Source: Aquincola tertiaricarbonis
GTDB taxonomy: Bacteria; Pseudomonadota; Gammaproteobacteria; Burkholderiales; Burkholderiaceae_C
Assembly (NCBI RefSeq): GCF_023573145.1
Contig: NZ_CP097635.1
Location: forward strand, 62,001 to 126,000
Direction: 5' to 3'
DNA: 64,000 nt
Below are positions 16,852-24,933 of the stretch, one piece after another (the first letter of the stretch is position 1; each line of letters begins with the position of its first letter). The translations under genes were made by a program, and so were the position numbers. The notes under the pieces were generated by a model that ran no database searches, had not been told where the DNA came from, and worked only from the letters and a program-made list of their open reading frames with translations.

Positions 16852-16900
16852 GCAATGTCTCCTTCTTGGTGGCGGCGGCGCGGGCCGCCGGGTCGGCGCT

Positions 16901-17890
16901 TCAGCGCGCCGGCACTTCGTTGCGCAGAGCGTCGCCCTGCAGCCAGGCAGCCAGGTTGTCCAGGAACAGGCGGTCCACGCGCGCCTCGTTGCCTGAAGAG
17001 AAGCCGGCGCAATGCGGTGTGCAGATCACGTTCGGCAGGCCCCACAGCGGTGAGGCGGCCGGCAGCGGCTCGGTGGCATGCACGTCGAGGCAGGCACCGG
17101 CCAGGTGGCCGGACTGCAGCGCCTGCAGCAGCGCGGGCTCATTCACCACCTCGCCGCGCGCCACGTTCACCAGCCGCGCGCCGGCGGGCAGGCGCTGCAG
17201 TGCCTCGTGGCCGATCAGGCCGTGGGTCTCGGGCGTCAGCGGGCACACCAGCAGCAGCCAGTCGGCCTGCGGCAGCACCTGGTGCAGCTGGTCGGTGGTG
17301 ACGGTGTGCAGACCCGGGCCGGCCGGCTGCGGCTGCCGGCGCACCACCACCACGCGCAGGTCCAGCGCCAGCAGGCAGCGCGCCAGCGCCTGGCCGATGG
17401 GTCCCCAGCCGACCACCACCGCGGTCTGCCCGGCCAGGTCGGCCGGCAGCTGGTCCAGCGGCGGCGGCGACCAGCGCCGCTCATGCTGCGCCTGCCACAG
17501 CGCTGGCAGCTGCCGCGCCAGGGCCAGCAGGCCGGCCAGCGCGCTGTGCGCCACCACCTGGGCATTGGCGCCGGATGCGGTGCTCACGCGCACGCCGCGG
17601 GCCAGCAGGTCCAGGTACACCGGCCGGTCGGCGCCGGCCGAGTGCGCCTGCACCCAGCGCAGCGCGGGCGCGGCCCGCAGCAGCGCATGGAAGTGCGCGG
17701 TGGCCGGCTCCAGCACCTGCTTGGTCGAGCGGCCGGTGACGTCGCGGCTGACGAAGGCGGCATCGGCCTCGCAGGCCGCGCCGGGCGGCAGCGCCTCGGC
17801 CCGCAGCAAGGTGCAGCCGGCGTCGCCGCAGGCGCTGATCAGCGCGGGCGCCAGGCGCTCGGCGGTGGCGGTGGACAGCAGCAGCTTCAA
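16901..17890 (-). CDS. D-isomer-specific 2-hydroxyacid dehydrogenase
   Basis: The 329-residue enzyme has the NAD(P)-binding fold inserted in the middle, with GWGPIGQALAR as the dinucleotide motif, and the three catalytic residues of the family: Arg in VNVARGEVV, Glu in HATEPLP and His in CTPHCAG. It would interconvert a 2-oxoacid and a D-2-hydroxyacid (glyoxylate/hydroxypyruvate reductase type). The Arg-rich strand VVVVRRQPQP after the glycine motif, in place of the usual acidic residue, suggests NADPH preference. The start follows the aldolase gene by 21 bp. Confidence 0.88.
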   Translation of the reverse strand: MKLLLSTATAERLAPALISACGDAGCTLLRAEALPPGAACEADAAFVSRDVTGRSTKQVLEPATAHFHALLRAAPALRWVQAHSAGADRPVYLDLLARGVRVSTASGANAQVVAHSALAGLLALARQLPALWQAQHERRWSPPPLDQLPADLAGQTAVVVGWGPIGQALARCLLALDLRVVVVRRQPQPAGPGLHTVTTDQLHQVLPQADWLLLVCPLTPETHGLIGHEALQRLPAGARLVNVARGEVVNEPALLQALQSGHLAGACLDVHATEPLPAASPLWGLPNVICTPHCAGFSSGNEARVDRLFLDNLAAWLQGDALRNEVPAR

Positions 17891-17911
17891 GGTGGGCTTC
17901 CGGCGGCCGGG

Positions 17912-18700
17912 TCAGTCGCGGTAGCTGGGGTCCAGGCGGTCCAGCTTGCGCAGCAGCGCCGGCCACTCCATCACGCCGTAGGGCCGGCGGGTGCCGGGCT
18001 GGTAGTTGTTCCAGGTGGCTTCCAGCACCGGCTGCGGCACCTGCACCAGCGGCGACTGGCAGGCCATGGCGGCCAGCTGCGAGCGACAGGCCAGCTCGAG
18101 CCGGTGCATCCAGTTGAAGGCCTCGCCCACGGTGCGCCCGACGGTGAGCGCTCCGTGGTTGCGCAGGATCAGCGCTTCGCCGCTGCCCAGGTCGGCGATC
18201 AACGAGGCCTGCTCGGCTTCGTCCAGCACCACGCCCTGGTAGTCGTGATAGCCGATCTTGAGGAAGCGCATCGCGGTCTGCGTCAGCGGCAGCAGGCCGC
18301 ATGCCAGCGACGACACCGCCATCGACGCCCAGCTGTGGGTGTGGATCACGCAATCCACCTCGGGCCGCGCGGCATGCACCGCGCTGTGGATGACGTAGCC
18401 CGCGCGGTTGATGCCGTAGTCCAGCGGGCCGAAGTCGGGGCGGGCCAGGATGCGGCCCGCATGGTCCACCTTGACCAGGCTGGAGGCGGTGATCTCCTCG
18501 TACATCATCCCGTAGGCGTTGATGAGGAAGGCGCCGTCCTCGCCGGGCACGCGGGCCGAGATGTGGTTGGCCATCATGTCGGCCATGCCGTAGTGCTCCA
18601 CCAGCCGGTAGCAGGCCGCCAGGTCCACCCGGGCCTGCCACTCGGCGGGGCTGCAGTGTGGCTTCATCGACGGGATGGTGAGCGGACGGGCTTCGGTCAT
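17912..18700 (-). CDS. Class II aldolase/adducin family protein
   Basis: The 262-residue product carries the zinc site of the family: HTHSWAS with two His and the third His in LILRNHGALTVG. MADMMANHISARVPG is the typical N-terminal substrate/phosphate segment. Members include fuculose-phosphate aldolase, ribulose-5-phosphate epimerase and decarboxylases; the exact reaction is open. The ATG at 18700 is preferred because the family start fits and because the longer frame would cover the dyad at 18790. It is probably the first gene of an operon with the dehydrogenase and Bug genes, controlled by the divergent LysR gene. Confidence 0.85.
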   Translation of the reverse strand: MTEARPLTIPSMKPHCSPAEWQARVDLAACYRLVEHYGMADMMANHISARVPGEDGAFLINAYGMMYEEITASSLVKVDHAGRILARPDFGPLDYGINRAGYVIHSAVHAARPEVDCVIHTHSWASMAVSSLACGLLPLTQTAMRFLKIGYHDYQGVVLDEAEQASLIADLGSGEALILRNHGALTVGRTVGEAFNWMHRLELACRSQLAAMACQSPLVQVPQPVLEATWNNYQPGTRRPYGVMEWPALLRKLDRLDPSYRD

Positions 18701-18789
18701 GGGGCAGTGGCCGGTGTTGCCGGCGGTGCAAGGGGTGACGGCCCACTCTAGGAGGCCGCCGGCCGCGGTGCATCCGGTGGCTGCAAACA

Positions 18790-18812
18790 GGTGTTCGGTA
18801 TCCTTGAACACC
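18790..18812. promoter_or_regulatory. Inverted repeat with T-N11-A, probable LysR operator
   Basis: GGTGTTC and GAACACC are perfect arms separated by nine bases, and T18795/A18807 fit the LysR T-N11-A rule. The dyad lies 34 bp before the LysR start, in the divergent gap with the aldolase gene, the usual place for an autoregulatory and activating site. Confidence 0.55.
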
Positions 18813-18846
18813 GCCACCCGCCGGCCCTGCGCCGCCCTGCCCTGCG

Positions 18847-19800
18847 ATGGAACTGCGCCAGCTCCGCTACTTCGTGCGTGTGGTCGAGCTGCGCAGCATG
18901 GGCCGTGCGGCGCTGGAACTCGACCTGGCCACCTCCACCCTCAGTCAGCAGATCAGCCAGCTGGAAAGCGAACTGAGCACGCGGCTGCTGCAGCGCCGCT
19001 CCACCGGCGTGCAGCCCACCGATGCGGGGCTGGACTTCTTCCGCCAGGCGCAGCTCATCCTGCGGCAGTGCGAGGCCGCGGCCAGCATCGCGCAGAAGGG
19101 CCGGCTTTCGGGCCATGTGAGCGTGGGGCTGGCGGGCACCACGGCGGCCATGCTGGCCGTGCCCTTCGTGCAGGCCATGCGGGCGCGCTACCCCGGCGTG
19201 CGGGTGCGCATCGTCGAGGGTTTGTCGGGCCACCTGGAATCGCTGCTCAACTCGCGCCAGCTCGACCTGGCGATCCTGTTCGACGCCGATGCCGCGCGGC
19301 GCTGGAGCCTGGTGCCCTTGCTGCAGGAGCGGCTGTTCCTGATTGCACGCGCCGACCTGCCCGGCCTGCCCGAAGGTGACGAGGCCCCGGTGCAGGCGGT
19401 GACGGCGCTGCCGCTGATCCTACCCAGCGGATCGCACACGCTGCGCAGCCTGGTGTTCGACGCCTACCGTCGCGCGGGCGCGGCACCCAACGTGGTGGTG
19501 GAGATCGATGGCGTGGCCAGCCTGATGGACGCGGTGCGCGCCGGCATCGGCGCCTCCATCCAGCCGGGCGCGCTGGTGTCCCGGCTGGGGCCCGGCGACC
19601 ACCGCGACGCGCGCGACGGCCTTCGCGCGGTGGCCTTGTCGGACGACGGCGTGCACCGCACCAGCCTGCTGGCCAGCCTGTCGGACGACGAGCTCTCACC
19701 GGCCGGCCTGGCGGCCCGCGTGGTGATGACCGAGCTGGCGCGCGGGCTGGCGCAGGACGGGCGATGGGCCGGCGCCACGGTGCTGGAGCCAAGCCGCTGA
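18847..19800 (+). CDS. LysR-family regulator of the aldolase/dehydrogenase operon
   Basis: The 317-residue protein starts with MELRQLRYFVRVVELRSMG and the HTH STLSQQISQLESELSTRLLQR, then the linker with GVQPTDAG and an effector domain with QLDLAILFDAD and IGASIQPGAL. It is of the Nac-like type and resembles the partial LysR protein at the window start in its GxSGHLESLL segment. Divergent position and the dyad at 18790-18812 point to control of the neighbouring hydroxyacid-metabolism operon. Confidence 0.92.
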   Translation: MELRQLRYFVRVVELRSMGRAALELDLATSTLSQQISQLESELSTRLLQRRSTGVQPTDAGLDFFRQAQLILRQCEAAASIAQKGRLSGHVSVGLAGTTAAMLAVPFVQAMRARYPGVRVRIVEGLSGHLESLLNSRQLDLAILFDADAARRWSLVPLLQERLFLIARADLPGLPEGDEAPVQAVTALPLILPSGSHTLRSLVFDAYRRAGAAPNVVVEIDGVASLMDAVRAGIGASIQPGALVSRLGPGDHRDARDGLRAVALSDDGVHRTSLLASLSDDELSPAGLAARVVMTELARGLAQDGRWAGATVLEPSR

Positions 19801-19821
19801 CGGGCGCCGCAGCGGCCGCCC

Positions 19822-20553
19822 TCACAGCATCACGCTGCGCCCCACGAACAGGATGGGCCCGGTGGGCCGGCCGATGGTGGAGCCGCCTTCGGGCTCGAGC
19901 GTGATCTCGAACAGCTGCTGCGCGCCCACGCCGGGCAGGCGCGAGACCGGGATCTCGACGGTCTGACCGACGGGCACCAGGCCCAGCGAGGTGGGGCCGG
20001 CCGCGCCTTCCAGCTTGGTCCAGAACTGCCACACGCGGCCGGGCGGCACGCTGCCGGCATCGGCGGTGGGCACCAGGCGCAGCAGGCCGCCTTCGCGCAC
20101 TTCCACCACCCAGCCGGTGCTGCGGTTGTCCGGGCTTTGCAGCACGGCCACGTAGCGGGCGGCGTCGGGTGGCGTCTGCGCCAGCGGCGCCAGCCGCAGC
20201 ACCACCACCATCAGCACGGCCGACAAGGCCAGCGCGCCCGCGGACACGCCTTGCCACAGGCCCAGACGCTGCCACCACGGCGCCTTGGCAGCCGGTGCGC
20301 TGGGCGCGCTGGCCAAAGCGGGCCGGGTCAGCGCGGCCTCGATGCGTGGCCACAGGTGCGCAGCGGGCTCCGCGGCGGGGCTGTGGCGTGTCAGCGGCAG
20401 CAGGCGGTCCTGCCAGGCATAGACCTCGGCGCGCAGCGCGGCGTCGTGCACCAGCGCCGCGGCCACGGCCGCATGGTCCTCGGGCGACAAGGTGCCCAGC
20501 ACGTATTCGCCCGCGATCGCGGAGCGCTCGACGGCATCTCGCAGGTCGATCAT
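19822..20553 (-). CDS. Membrane anti-sigma factor (RskA/ChrR-associated type)
   Basis: The 243-residue protein has a cytoplasmic N-terminal anti-sigma segment (AGEYVLGTLSPEDHAAV, WQDRLLPL), one membrane helix (GVSAGALALSAVLMVVVLRL) and a periplasmic beta-rich domain (RVWQFWTKLEG, LFEITLEPEGG) of the RskA C-terminal type. The ATG at 20553 was chosen because it overlaps the sigma stop by ATGA and has AAGGAG nine bases upstream; a GTG nine bases earlier has no spacing. It should hold the ECF sigma factor until an envelope signal triggers release. Confidence 0.9.
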   Translation of the reverse strand: MIDLRDAVERSAIAGEYVLGTLSPEDHAAVAAALVHDAALRAEVYAWQDRLLPLTRHSPAAEPAAHLWPRIEAALTRPALASAPSAPAAKAPWWQRLGLWQGVSAGALALSAVLMVVVLRLAPLAQTPPDAARYVAVLQSPDNRSTGWVVEVREGGLLRLVPTADAGSVPPGRVWQFWTKLEGAAGPTSLGLVPVGQTVEIPVSRLPGVGAQQLFEITLEPEGGSTIGRPTGPILFVGRSVML

Positions 20554-21110
20554 GCGAGGCACTCCTTCAGGCTGGCCAGGCTGCGGCGGATCCAGGACTT
20601 GACGGTGCCCAGCGGCGTCTGCAGCCGCTCGGCAATCTGCTCATGGGTGTAGCCCTCGACAAAGGCCTGCACCACGCAGCGCCGCCGCAGCTCGTCCAGC
20701 CGCTGCAGGCAACGCTCCAGGCTGTCGGCGTCCAGGCCGCGATCCTGCTCGTCGTCCACCGGGCTGGCGGCCTGGCGCGCGTCCGACAGGCTCACCAGCT
20801 CGGGCGTGTCCAGCGTCTGCAGTCGCTCGGGCAGGCGCACCTCGCGCAAGGCGCGGTGGCGCACGATGGTGTAGACCCAGCCGCGCGCCGAGCCCAGCGC
20901 GGGCTGGAAGCTGCCCGCGTGCTGCCACACCTGCAGCATGGCGTCGTGCAGCACGTCCTCGGCCCGCGCGCGGTCGCGCACGATGCGCAGCGCCACACCC
21001 AGCAGCCAGCGGCCCTCCTGCTCGTACAAGGCGCGCAGCGCAAAGCGCTCGCCGCGGGCACAGGCCAGCACGGCGGCTTCATAGTCGAAGGGGGATGGGC
21101 TCTGGGTCAT
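20550..21110 (-). CDS. ECF-type RNA polymerase sigma factor
   Basis: The 186-residue protein has sigma region 2 (VALRIVRDRARAEDVLHDAMLQVW, then ARGWVYTIVRHRAL) and region 4 with the HTH YTHEQIAERLQTPLGTVKSWIRRSL, joined by an acidic linker. It resembles ECF sigmas paired with RskA-like anti-sigma factors and connected with oxidative or photooxidative stress. It is followed by its anti-sigma gene in ATGA overlap. The DUF3455-like lipoprotein gene just upstream may be a target or operon member. Confidence 0.93.
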   Translation of the reverse strand: MTQSPSPFDYEAAVLACARGERFALRALYEQEGRWLLGVALRIVRDRARAEDVLHDAMLQVWQHAGSFQPALGSARGWVYTIVRHRALREVRLPERLQTLDTPELVSLSDARQAASPVDDEQDRGLDADSLERCLQRLDELRRRCVVQAFVEGYTHEQIAERLQTPLGTVKSWIRRSLASLKECLA

Positions 21111-21173
21111 GCATCGCGCGCAGCCGGCGCGGCGGCCGGAACCGCGCGGACTCTAGCAGCGATGGCCCTGCGC

Positions 21174-21722
21174 TCAGGCGGCCTTCCAGAAGATGTAGTC
21201 GGCCTGGTACTTCACCACTTGCTTGCGGCCCAGGGTGGCGCCGTCGCAGGGGCTGGCGGGTGCCACGCCGCCCTGGGTGGCCACGCGCTGGATGTAGGCG
21301 ATGCCGTTCATCGCGCCCATGCCGGTGGCCGGGTTGGCCTTGACCAGTTGCAGCGGGATGCTGCCTGCCATCGCCGGGGCCACCGCCACCTGCGTGCCGG
21401 TGATCTTGGAGCCGTCGCTGGAGGCCCAGGTGGCCGGCGGGCCGTAGTAGGTGCCGACCTTGGCACCCATGCGGTTGTTGAGGTCGGCCTGCGGGCCGAC
21501 GAACACCCATTCCTGGCCGGCACCGCCGGCCTTGGCGCGGCATTCGTAGGTGATCTCGCCCACGCCCACGGTCTCCATCGCCACGCGGTGGCCGGCGGGC
21601 ACCTTCACCGCGTCGGGCAGGCTGGCCTGGTTGAACGTGGCAGCCGACATCGGCATGCCGCCGCAGGCCGACAGCAGGGCCGCACTGGTGACGGCGATGG
21701 AAGCGAAGAAGATCGAGCGCAT
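21174..21722 (-). CDS. DUF3455-like lipoprotein
   Basis: This 182-residue protein has a signal peptide with lipobox LLSAC (Cys20). The mature part resembles the DUF3455 family: VPAGHRVAMETVGVGEITYECRA, then GPxAxLxN and a C-terminal YxADYIFW strand. CDGATLGRKQVVKYQADYIFW contains a Cys that could pair with that in YECRA. Function is unknown in the family. It sits 63 bp upstream of the ECF sigma gene in the same direction, an association that suggests it belongs to the same envelope-stress response. Confidence 0.7.
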   Translation of the reverse strand: MRSIFFASIAVTSAALLSACGGMPMSAATFNQASLPDAVKVPAGHRVAMETVGVGEITYECRAKAGGAGQEWVFVGPQADLNNRMGAKVGTYYGPPATWASSDGSKITGTQVAVAPAMAGSIPLQLVKANPATGMGAMNGIAYIQRVATQGGVAPASPCDGATLGRKQVVKYQADYIFWKAA

Positions 21723-21753
21723 GGTCTTGTCCTTGAAGCAAAGGGAGTGGGCA

Positions 21754-21771
21754 TCCCGCCCGAAGGCGGGA
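21754..21771. other. 7-bp hairpin upstream of the DUF3455-like gene
   Basis: TCCCGCC and GGCGGGA flank a CGAA tetraloop, 32 bases before the lipoprotein start. No T-tract follows on either strand, so it is more likely a leader hairpin or protein site than a terminator. Confidence 0.3.
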
Positions 21772-21946
21772 GGTGGCCGAGGCTCACCTCTGCTCTAGCC
21801 ACCAGACCCCAGTTCAGATGCAGTGCCTGCGACAAAAAAGATGTAACGGCCGGTTGTCGGGCTGCGGTGCTAGGGGTGGCCATGAACGGCGGAGTCCGTA
21901 CGCTGCGGCCCTTTGGGACGGACGCCCGGCTCCACGGGCCCTTGCG

Positions 21947-22675
21947 ATGAAGTTGTACGACCCGCACCTCACCCCCATCCTCCGCTGGCGAAGGGCCGGC
22001 GCGGCCTGGCTGCTCAGCGCCGCGGCGCTGATGCCTTCGGCCGCGTCGGCGCAATACATCATGGAGTTCGCGCAGACCTATGCGGCGCCCACCTCCAACT
22101 TCATCAGCAACACCTTCCTCAACCAGGAAGCGCTGATCAACGCGACGCGCCCGGACGCACCGCGGGCGGCCGCCAAGGCGCAGCCGGCGCTGGCGCCGCC
22201 GCAGGTGGAACGCAGCGCCGCCGAACTGGCCCAGGCCGCGCCGGCCGCGCAGCGTGCCCGGCTGGAAAAGATCTACCTGCAGCTGATGCCCGGCTACCAG
22301 CAGCTGGAACGCAAGCTGGGCTGGCCGGCCGAGGACGTGGCCGGCGCGGTGGTCGCGCTGCTGGCCGGCAACTACATGGCCATGACCGGCACCGAGCCCA
22401 GCGACGAGGCGGTGAGCGCCGCCGGCCACCAGCTGAGGGCCAGCGCCCAGCTGCAAGGCCTGCTCGCCCGGCTCAATGCCACAGACCGCCGGCGGCTCTA
22501 CGAGCAGTGCGCGATGCTGGGCACCTTCATGGCCCTGGCCCACCGCACCAGCCAGCAACAGCCCGCCAACGTGGTGGCCAACCTGCGCCACGCCGCCCGC
22601 GAGAACCTGCGCGCCGTGCTGGGCCCTGCGGCCGACGGGCTGCGGTTTTCGGCGCAGGGGATGCAGGTTAGGTGA
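21947..22675 (+). CDS. Secreted protein of unknown function (possibly DUF6683-like)
   Basis: The 242-residue product has an N-terminal membrane/signal segment (GAAWLLSAAALMPSAASAQ) and a helical mature part without enzyme motifs. A short conserved-looking patch after the cleavage site, QTYAAPTSNFISNTFLNQEAL, precedes a Pro/Ala linker and a helical domain (about 80-230) with two Met-rich helices around NYMAMTG and MLGTFMAL. The general plan reminds me of DUF6683 proteins but I cannot confirm this. The ATG was chosen for the signal peptide. The upstream neighbour is divergent; the downstream σ28 promoter separates it from the chemotaxis genes. Confidence 0.6.
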   Translation: MKLYDPHLTPILRWRRAGAAWLLSAAALMPSAASAQYIMEFAQTYAAPTSNFISNTFLNQEALINATRPDAPRAAAKAQPALAPPQVERSAAELAQAAPAAQRARLEKIYLQLMPGYQQLERKLGWPAEDVAGAVVALLAGNYMAMTGTEPSDEAVSAAGHQLRASAQLQGLLARLNATDRRRLYEQCAMLGTFMALAHRTSQQQPANVVANLRHAARENLRAVLGPAADGLRFSAQGMQVR

Positions 22676-22682
22676 CCTCCCC

Positions 22683-22710
22683 TAAAGAATCACATGTGAT
22701 GCGCCGATAG
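22683..22710 (+). promoter_or_regulatory. Sigma-28 (FliA) promoter for the chemotaxis pair
   Basis: TAAAGAAT (22683-22690) and GCCGATAG (22703-22710) match the FliA -35 TAAAGTTT and -10 GCCGATAA in six and seven of eight positions, with a 12-base spacer (11-12 is normal). It lies 52 bp before the Cache-protein start. The downstream methyl-accepting protein makes a flagellar-regulon promoter expected. Confidence 0.75.
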
Positions 22711-22761
22711 AAAATGCTCCCGCGGCAGTCGCCGCGCCTCTGAGCCAGTGAGACCCATCAC

Positions 22762-23223
22762 ATGCAGTACACCTCGCGCATCGCTGTCGCCCTGATGACC
22801 GCTGCCTGCTTCGCCCTGCCCGCCGCTGCCCAGGAACGTGGCACCAAGGAAGAGGCCAAGGCCATGGCCGACGCCGCCTTCGAACACATCAAGAAGGTGG
22901 GGCCGCAGAAGGCCTATGCCGACTTCACCACCGACAAGGCGGCCTGGACCAAGAAGGACCTCTACGTCATGGTCTACGACAGCAAGGCGATGGTGCTGGC
23001 CCATGGTGGTAACGAGAAGCTCGTCGGCAAGGACATGTCGGCCGTCAAGGACGGTAATGGCAAGCCCGTGGTCACCGGCCTGATCGACCTGGCCGCCAAG
23101 GGCGGCGGCTGGTACGACTACGACTGGCCGGACCCCATCTCCAAGAAGATGATGGCCAAGTCCACCTATGCCCGCAAGCAGCCCAACGGCGAAGGTTTCG
23201 TCGGCGTCGGCATCTACCGCTGA
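22762..23223 (+). CDS. Periplasmic single-Cache-domain protein
   Basis: The 153-residue product has a signal peptide (cleaved near FALPAAAQ) and one small Cache domain: KAMADAAFEHIKKVG helix, DLYVMVYDSKAMVLAHGGNEKLVGKDM cut at the strand-turn-strand, DxxGKPVVTGLIDLAAKGGGWYDYDWPDP and the final GVGIYR strand. Such free Cache proteins bind small ligands and are thought to feed chemoreceptors. It is 31 bp before a methyl-accepting protein gene and behind a sigma-28 promoter, which supports a chemosensory role. Confidence 0.85.
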   Translation: MQYTSRIAVALMTAACFALPAAAQERGTKEEAKAMADAAFEHIKKVGPQKAYADFTTDKAAWTKKDLYVMVYDSKAMVLAHGGNEKLVGKDMSAVKDGNGKPVVTGLIDLAAKGGGWYDYDWPDPISKKMMAKSTYARKQPNGEGFVGVGIYR

Positions 23224-23254
23224 GCGGTCTGCCTCAGCAGTCACCGGGCAAGCC

Positions 23255-24814
23255 ATGATCCCCTTCTTTCGCAACGCCTCGATCGGCTTGAAGGTGTCGC
23301 TGGCACCGGCCTTCGTCGCACTGTGCCTCTTGGTGGTCGCGGCGGTGGGCTGGTTCGCCAACCGCTCGCTCACGCAGGAGCTGCACGACATCGGCCACGA
23401 AGGCGTGGAGCGCATCGTCAAGGCCGAGACGCTGGCGCAGCAGCTGACGCAGCTGCACCAGCTGATCTACCAGAGCCTGACCTGGGAGGCCATCGGCCAG
23501 CGGGCCGAGATGATCCAGCAGCTGGACCAGCGCATCGGCGTGCAGCTGCAGGCGTTCGATCAGGCGGTGCGCACCGCCGCCAACGACCCCGCACTGACGA
23601 CAGAAGACCGCGCCGTGCTGACGCCGATCGCCGACGGGTACACGGCCTATGCCAAGAGCGCGCGCGACACGTTGGACATCAAGACCACCGGTGTGGCCAC
23701 GGCAGCCACCTTCGTGGTGACACTGGACAACCAGTTCGCCACGAGCCAGCAACAGCTCAAGGACTACATCAGCCGCGAGCAGGCCAAGACCGCCCAGAGC
23801 GTGTCCGAGGCCTCGGCGACGGCACAACGCCACAGCGGCATCATCGCCGCGACGACGCTGGTCGCGCTGGTGCTGGCGGCGCTGCTGTCGATGGCCATCG
23901 TGCGGGCCATCAGCATGCCGCTGGGCCAGGCCGCCCAGGTGGCCGGGCAGCTGGCGCAGGGCGACCTGACGCATGTCGAGCAGGCCGCCTCGGCCGACGC
24001 CACCGGCCGCGTGCTGGCGGCGCTGGGCGAGGTGTCGCGCGGGCTCAGCGGCATCGTGGTGGACATCCGCCGCACGGCCGGCGAGATCAGCACCGCCTCG
24101 GGCGATATCGCCACCGGCAACAGCGACCTCTCGGCCCGCACCGAGAACACCGCCGCCGCGCTGCAGCAGACGGCCGCCTCCATCGAGGAGCTGGCCGCCA
24201 CCATCCGCAACAGCGCCGACCATGCCCGCGAGGCCAACACCATGGCGCACGACGCCTCCACCGTGGCCCGCGAAGGCGGCCAGATGGTGGCCGACGTGAT
24301 CCAGACCATGGAGGCCATCAACGCCCAGGCCAAGAAGATCGGCGAGATCATCGGCACCATCGACGGCATCGCGTTCCAGACCAACATCCTGGCCCTCAAT
24401 GCCGCGGTGGAGGCTGCCCGCGCCGGCGAGCAGGGCCGGGGCTTTGCGGTGGTGGCCGGCGAGGTGCGCAGCCTGGCCCAGCGCAGTGCCGATGCGGCGC
24501 GCGAGATCCGCACGCTGATCAGCAGCTCGGTGGAGCAGATCGACGCCGGTGCGGTGAAGGTGCAGGCCGCGGGCCAGACCATGGGCCGCATCGTCAGTGC
24601 GATCGAGCGCGTCGCCGGCAGCGTCGAGGACATCTCGCGCGCCACGGCCGAACAGGCCAGCGGCATCGCGCAGGTCAACCAGACGGTGGCCGAGATGGAC
24701 CGCTCGACCCAGCAGAACGCGGCCCTGGTGGAGCAGGCTTCGGCCGCCACCGAGTCGCTGCGCCACCAGGCCGAGCGGCTGGTGCAGATGATCACGCGGT
24801 TCCGTACCACGTAA
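23255..24814 (+). CDS. Methyl-accepting chemotaxis protein
   Basis: The 519-residue receptor has TM1 at about 13-36, a helical periplasmic domain of about 155 residues (four-helix-bundle type), TM2 at about 198-220, HAMP and a long signalling coiled coil. The tip IDGIAFQTNILALNAAVEAARAG is the invariant CheA/CheW contact. It ends MITRFRTT, without a CheR-tethering pentapeptide. The ATG at 23255 was chosen because the hydrophobic TM1 follows directly; the frame extends upstream into the previous gene. Co-transcription with the Cache protein suggests the two work together, the receptor itself lacking a Cache domain. Confidence 0.93.
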   Translation: MIPFFRNASIGLKVSLAPAFVALCLLVVAAVGWFANRSLTQELHDIGHEGVERIVKAETLAQQLTQLHQLIYQSLTWEAIGQRAEMIQQLDQRIGVQLQAFDQAVRTAANDPALTTEDRAVLTPIADGYTAYAKSARDTLDIKTTGVATAATFVVTLDNQFATSQQQLKDYISREQAKTAQSVSEASATAQRHSGIIAATTLVALVLAALLSMAIVRAISMPLGQAAQVAGQLAQGDLTHVEQAASADATGRVLAALGEVSRGLSGIVVDIRRTAGEISTASGDIATGNSDLSARTENTAAALQQTAASIEELAATIRNSADHAREANTMAHDASTVAREGGQMVADVIQTMEAINAQAKKIGEIIGTIDGIAFQTNILALNAAVEAARAGEQGRGFAVVAGEVRSLAQRSADAAREIRTLISSSVEQIDAGAVKVQAAGQTMGRIVSAIERVAGSVEDISRATAEQASGIAQVNQTVAEMDRSTQQNAALVEQASAATESLRHQAERLVQMITRFRTT

Positions 24815-24933
24815 GCGGCGGGCGGCGTTTTCGTCGCGCTGTCCTACAGCCGGCGAGGCGCCTGGCCCACAGGCGGGCGGGGGGTATGCGGCTTAGCCTT
24901 CCGGGTGCTGATCACGCCCCGAGAGGAAAGCCC

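Noticed and set aside
22689..22700. Perfect palindrome ATCACATGTGAT as a repressor operator
   Set aside because: It falls between and partly within the sigma-28 -35 element and spacer, so the promoter explains the region; a repressor site is possible but not needed.
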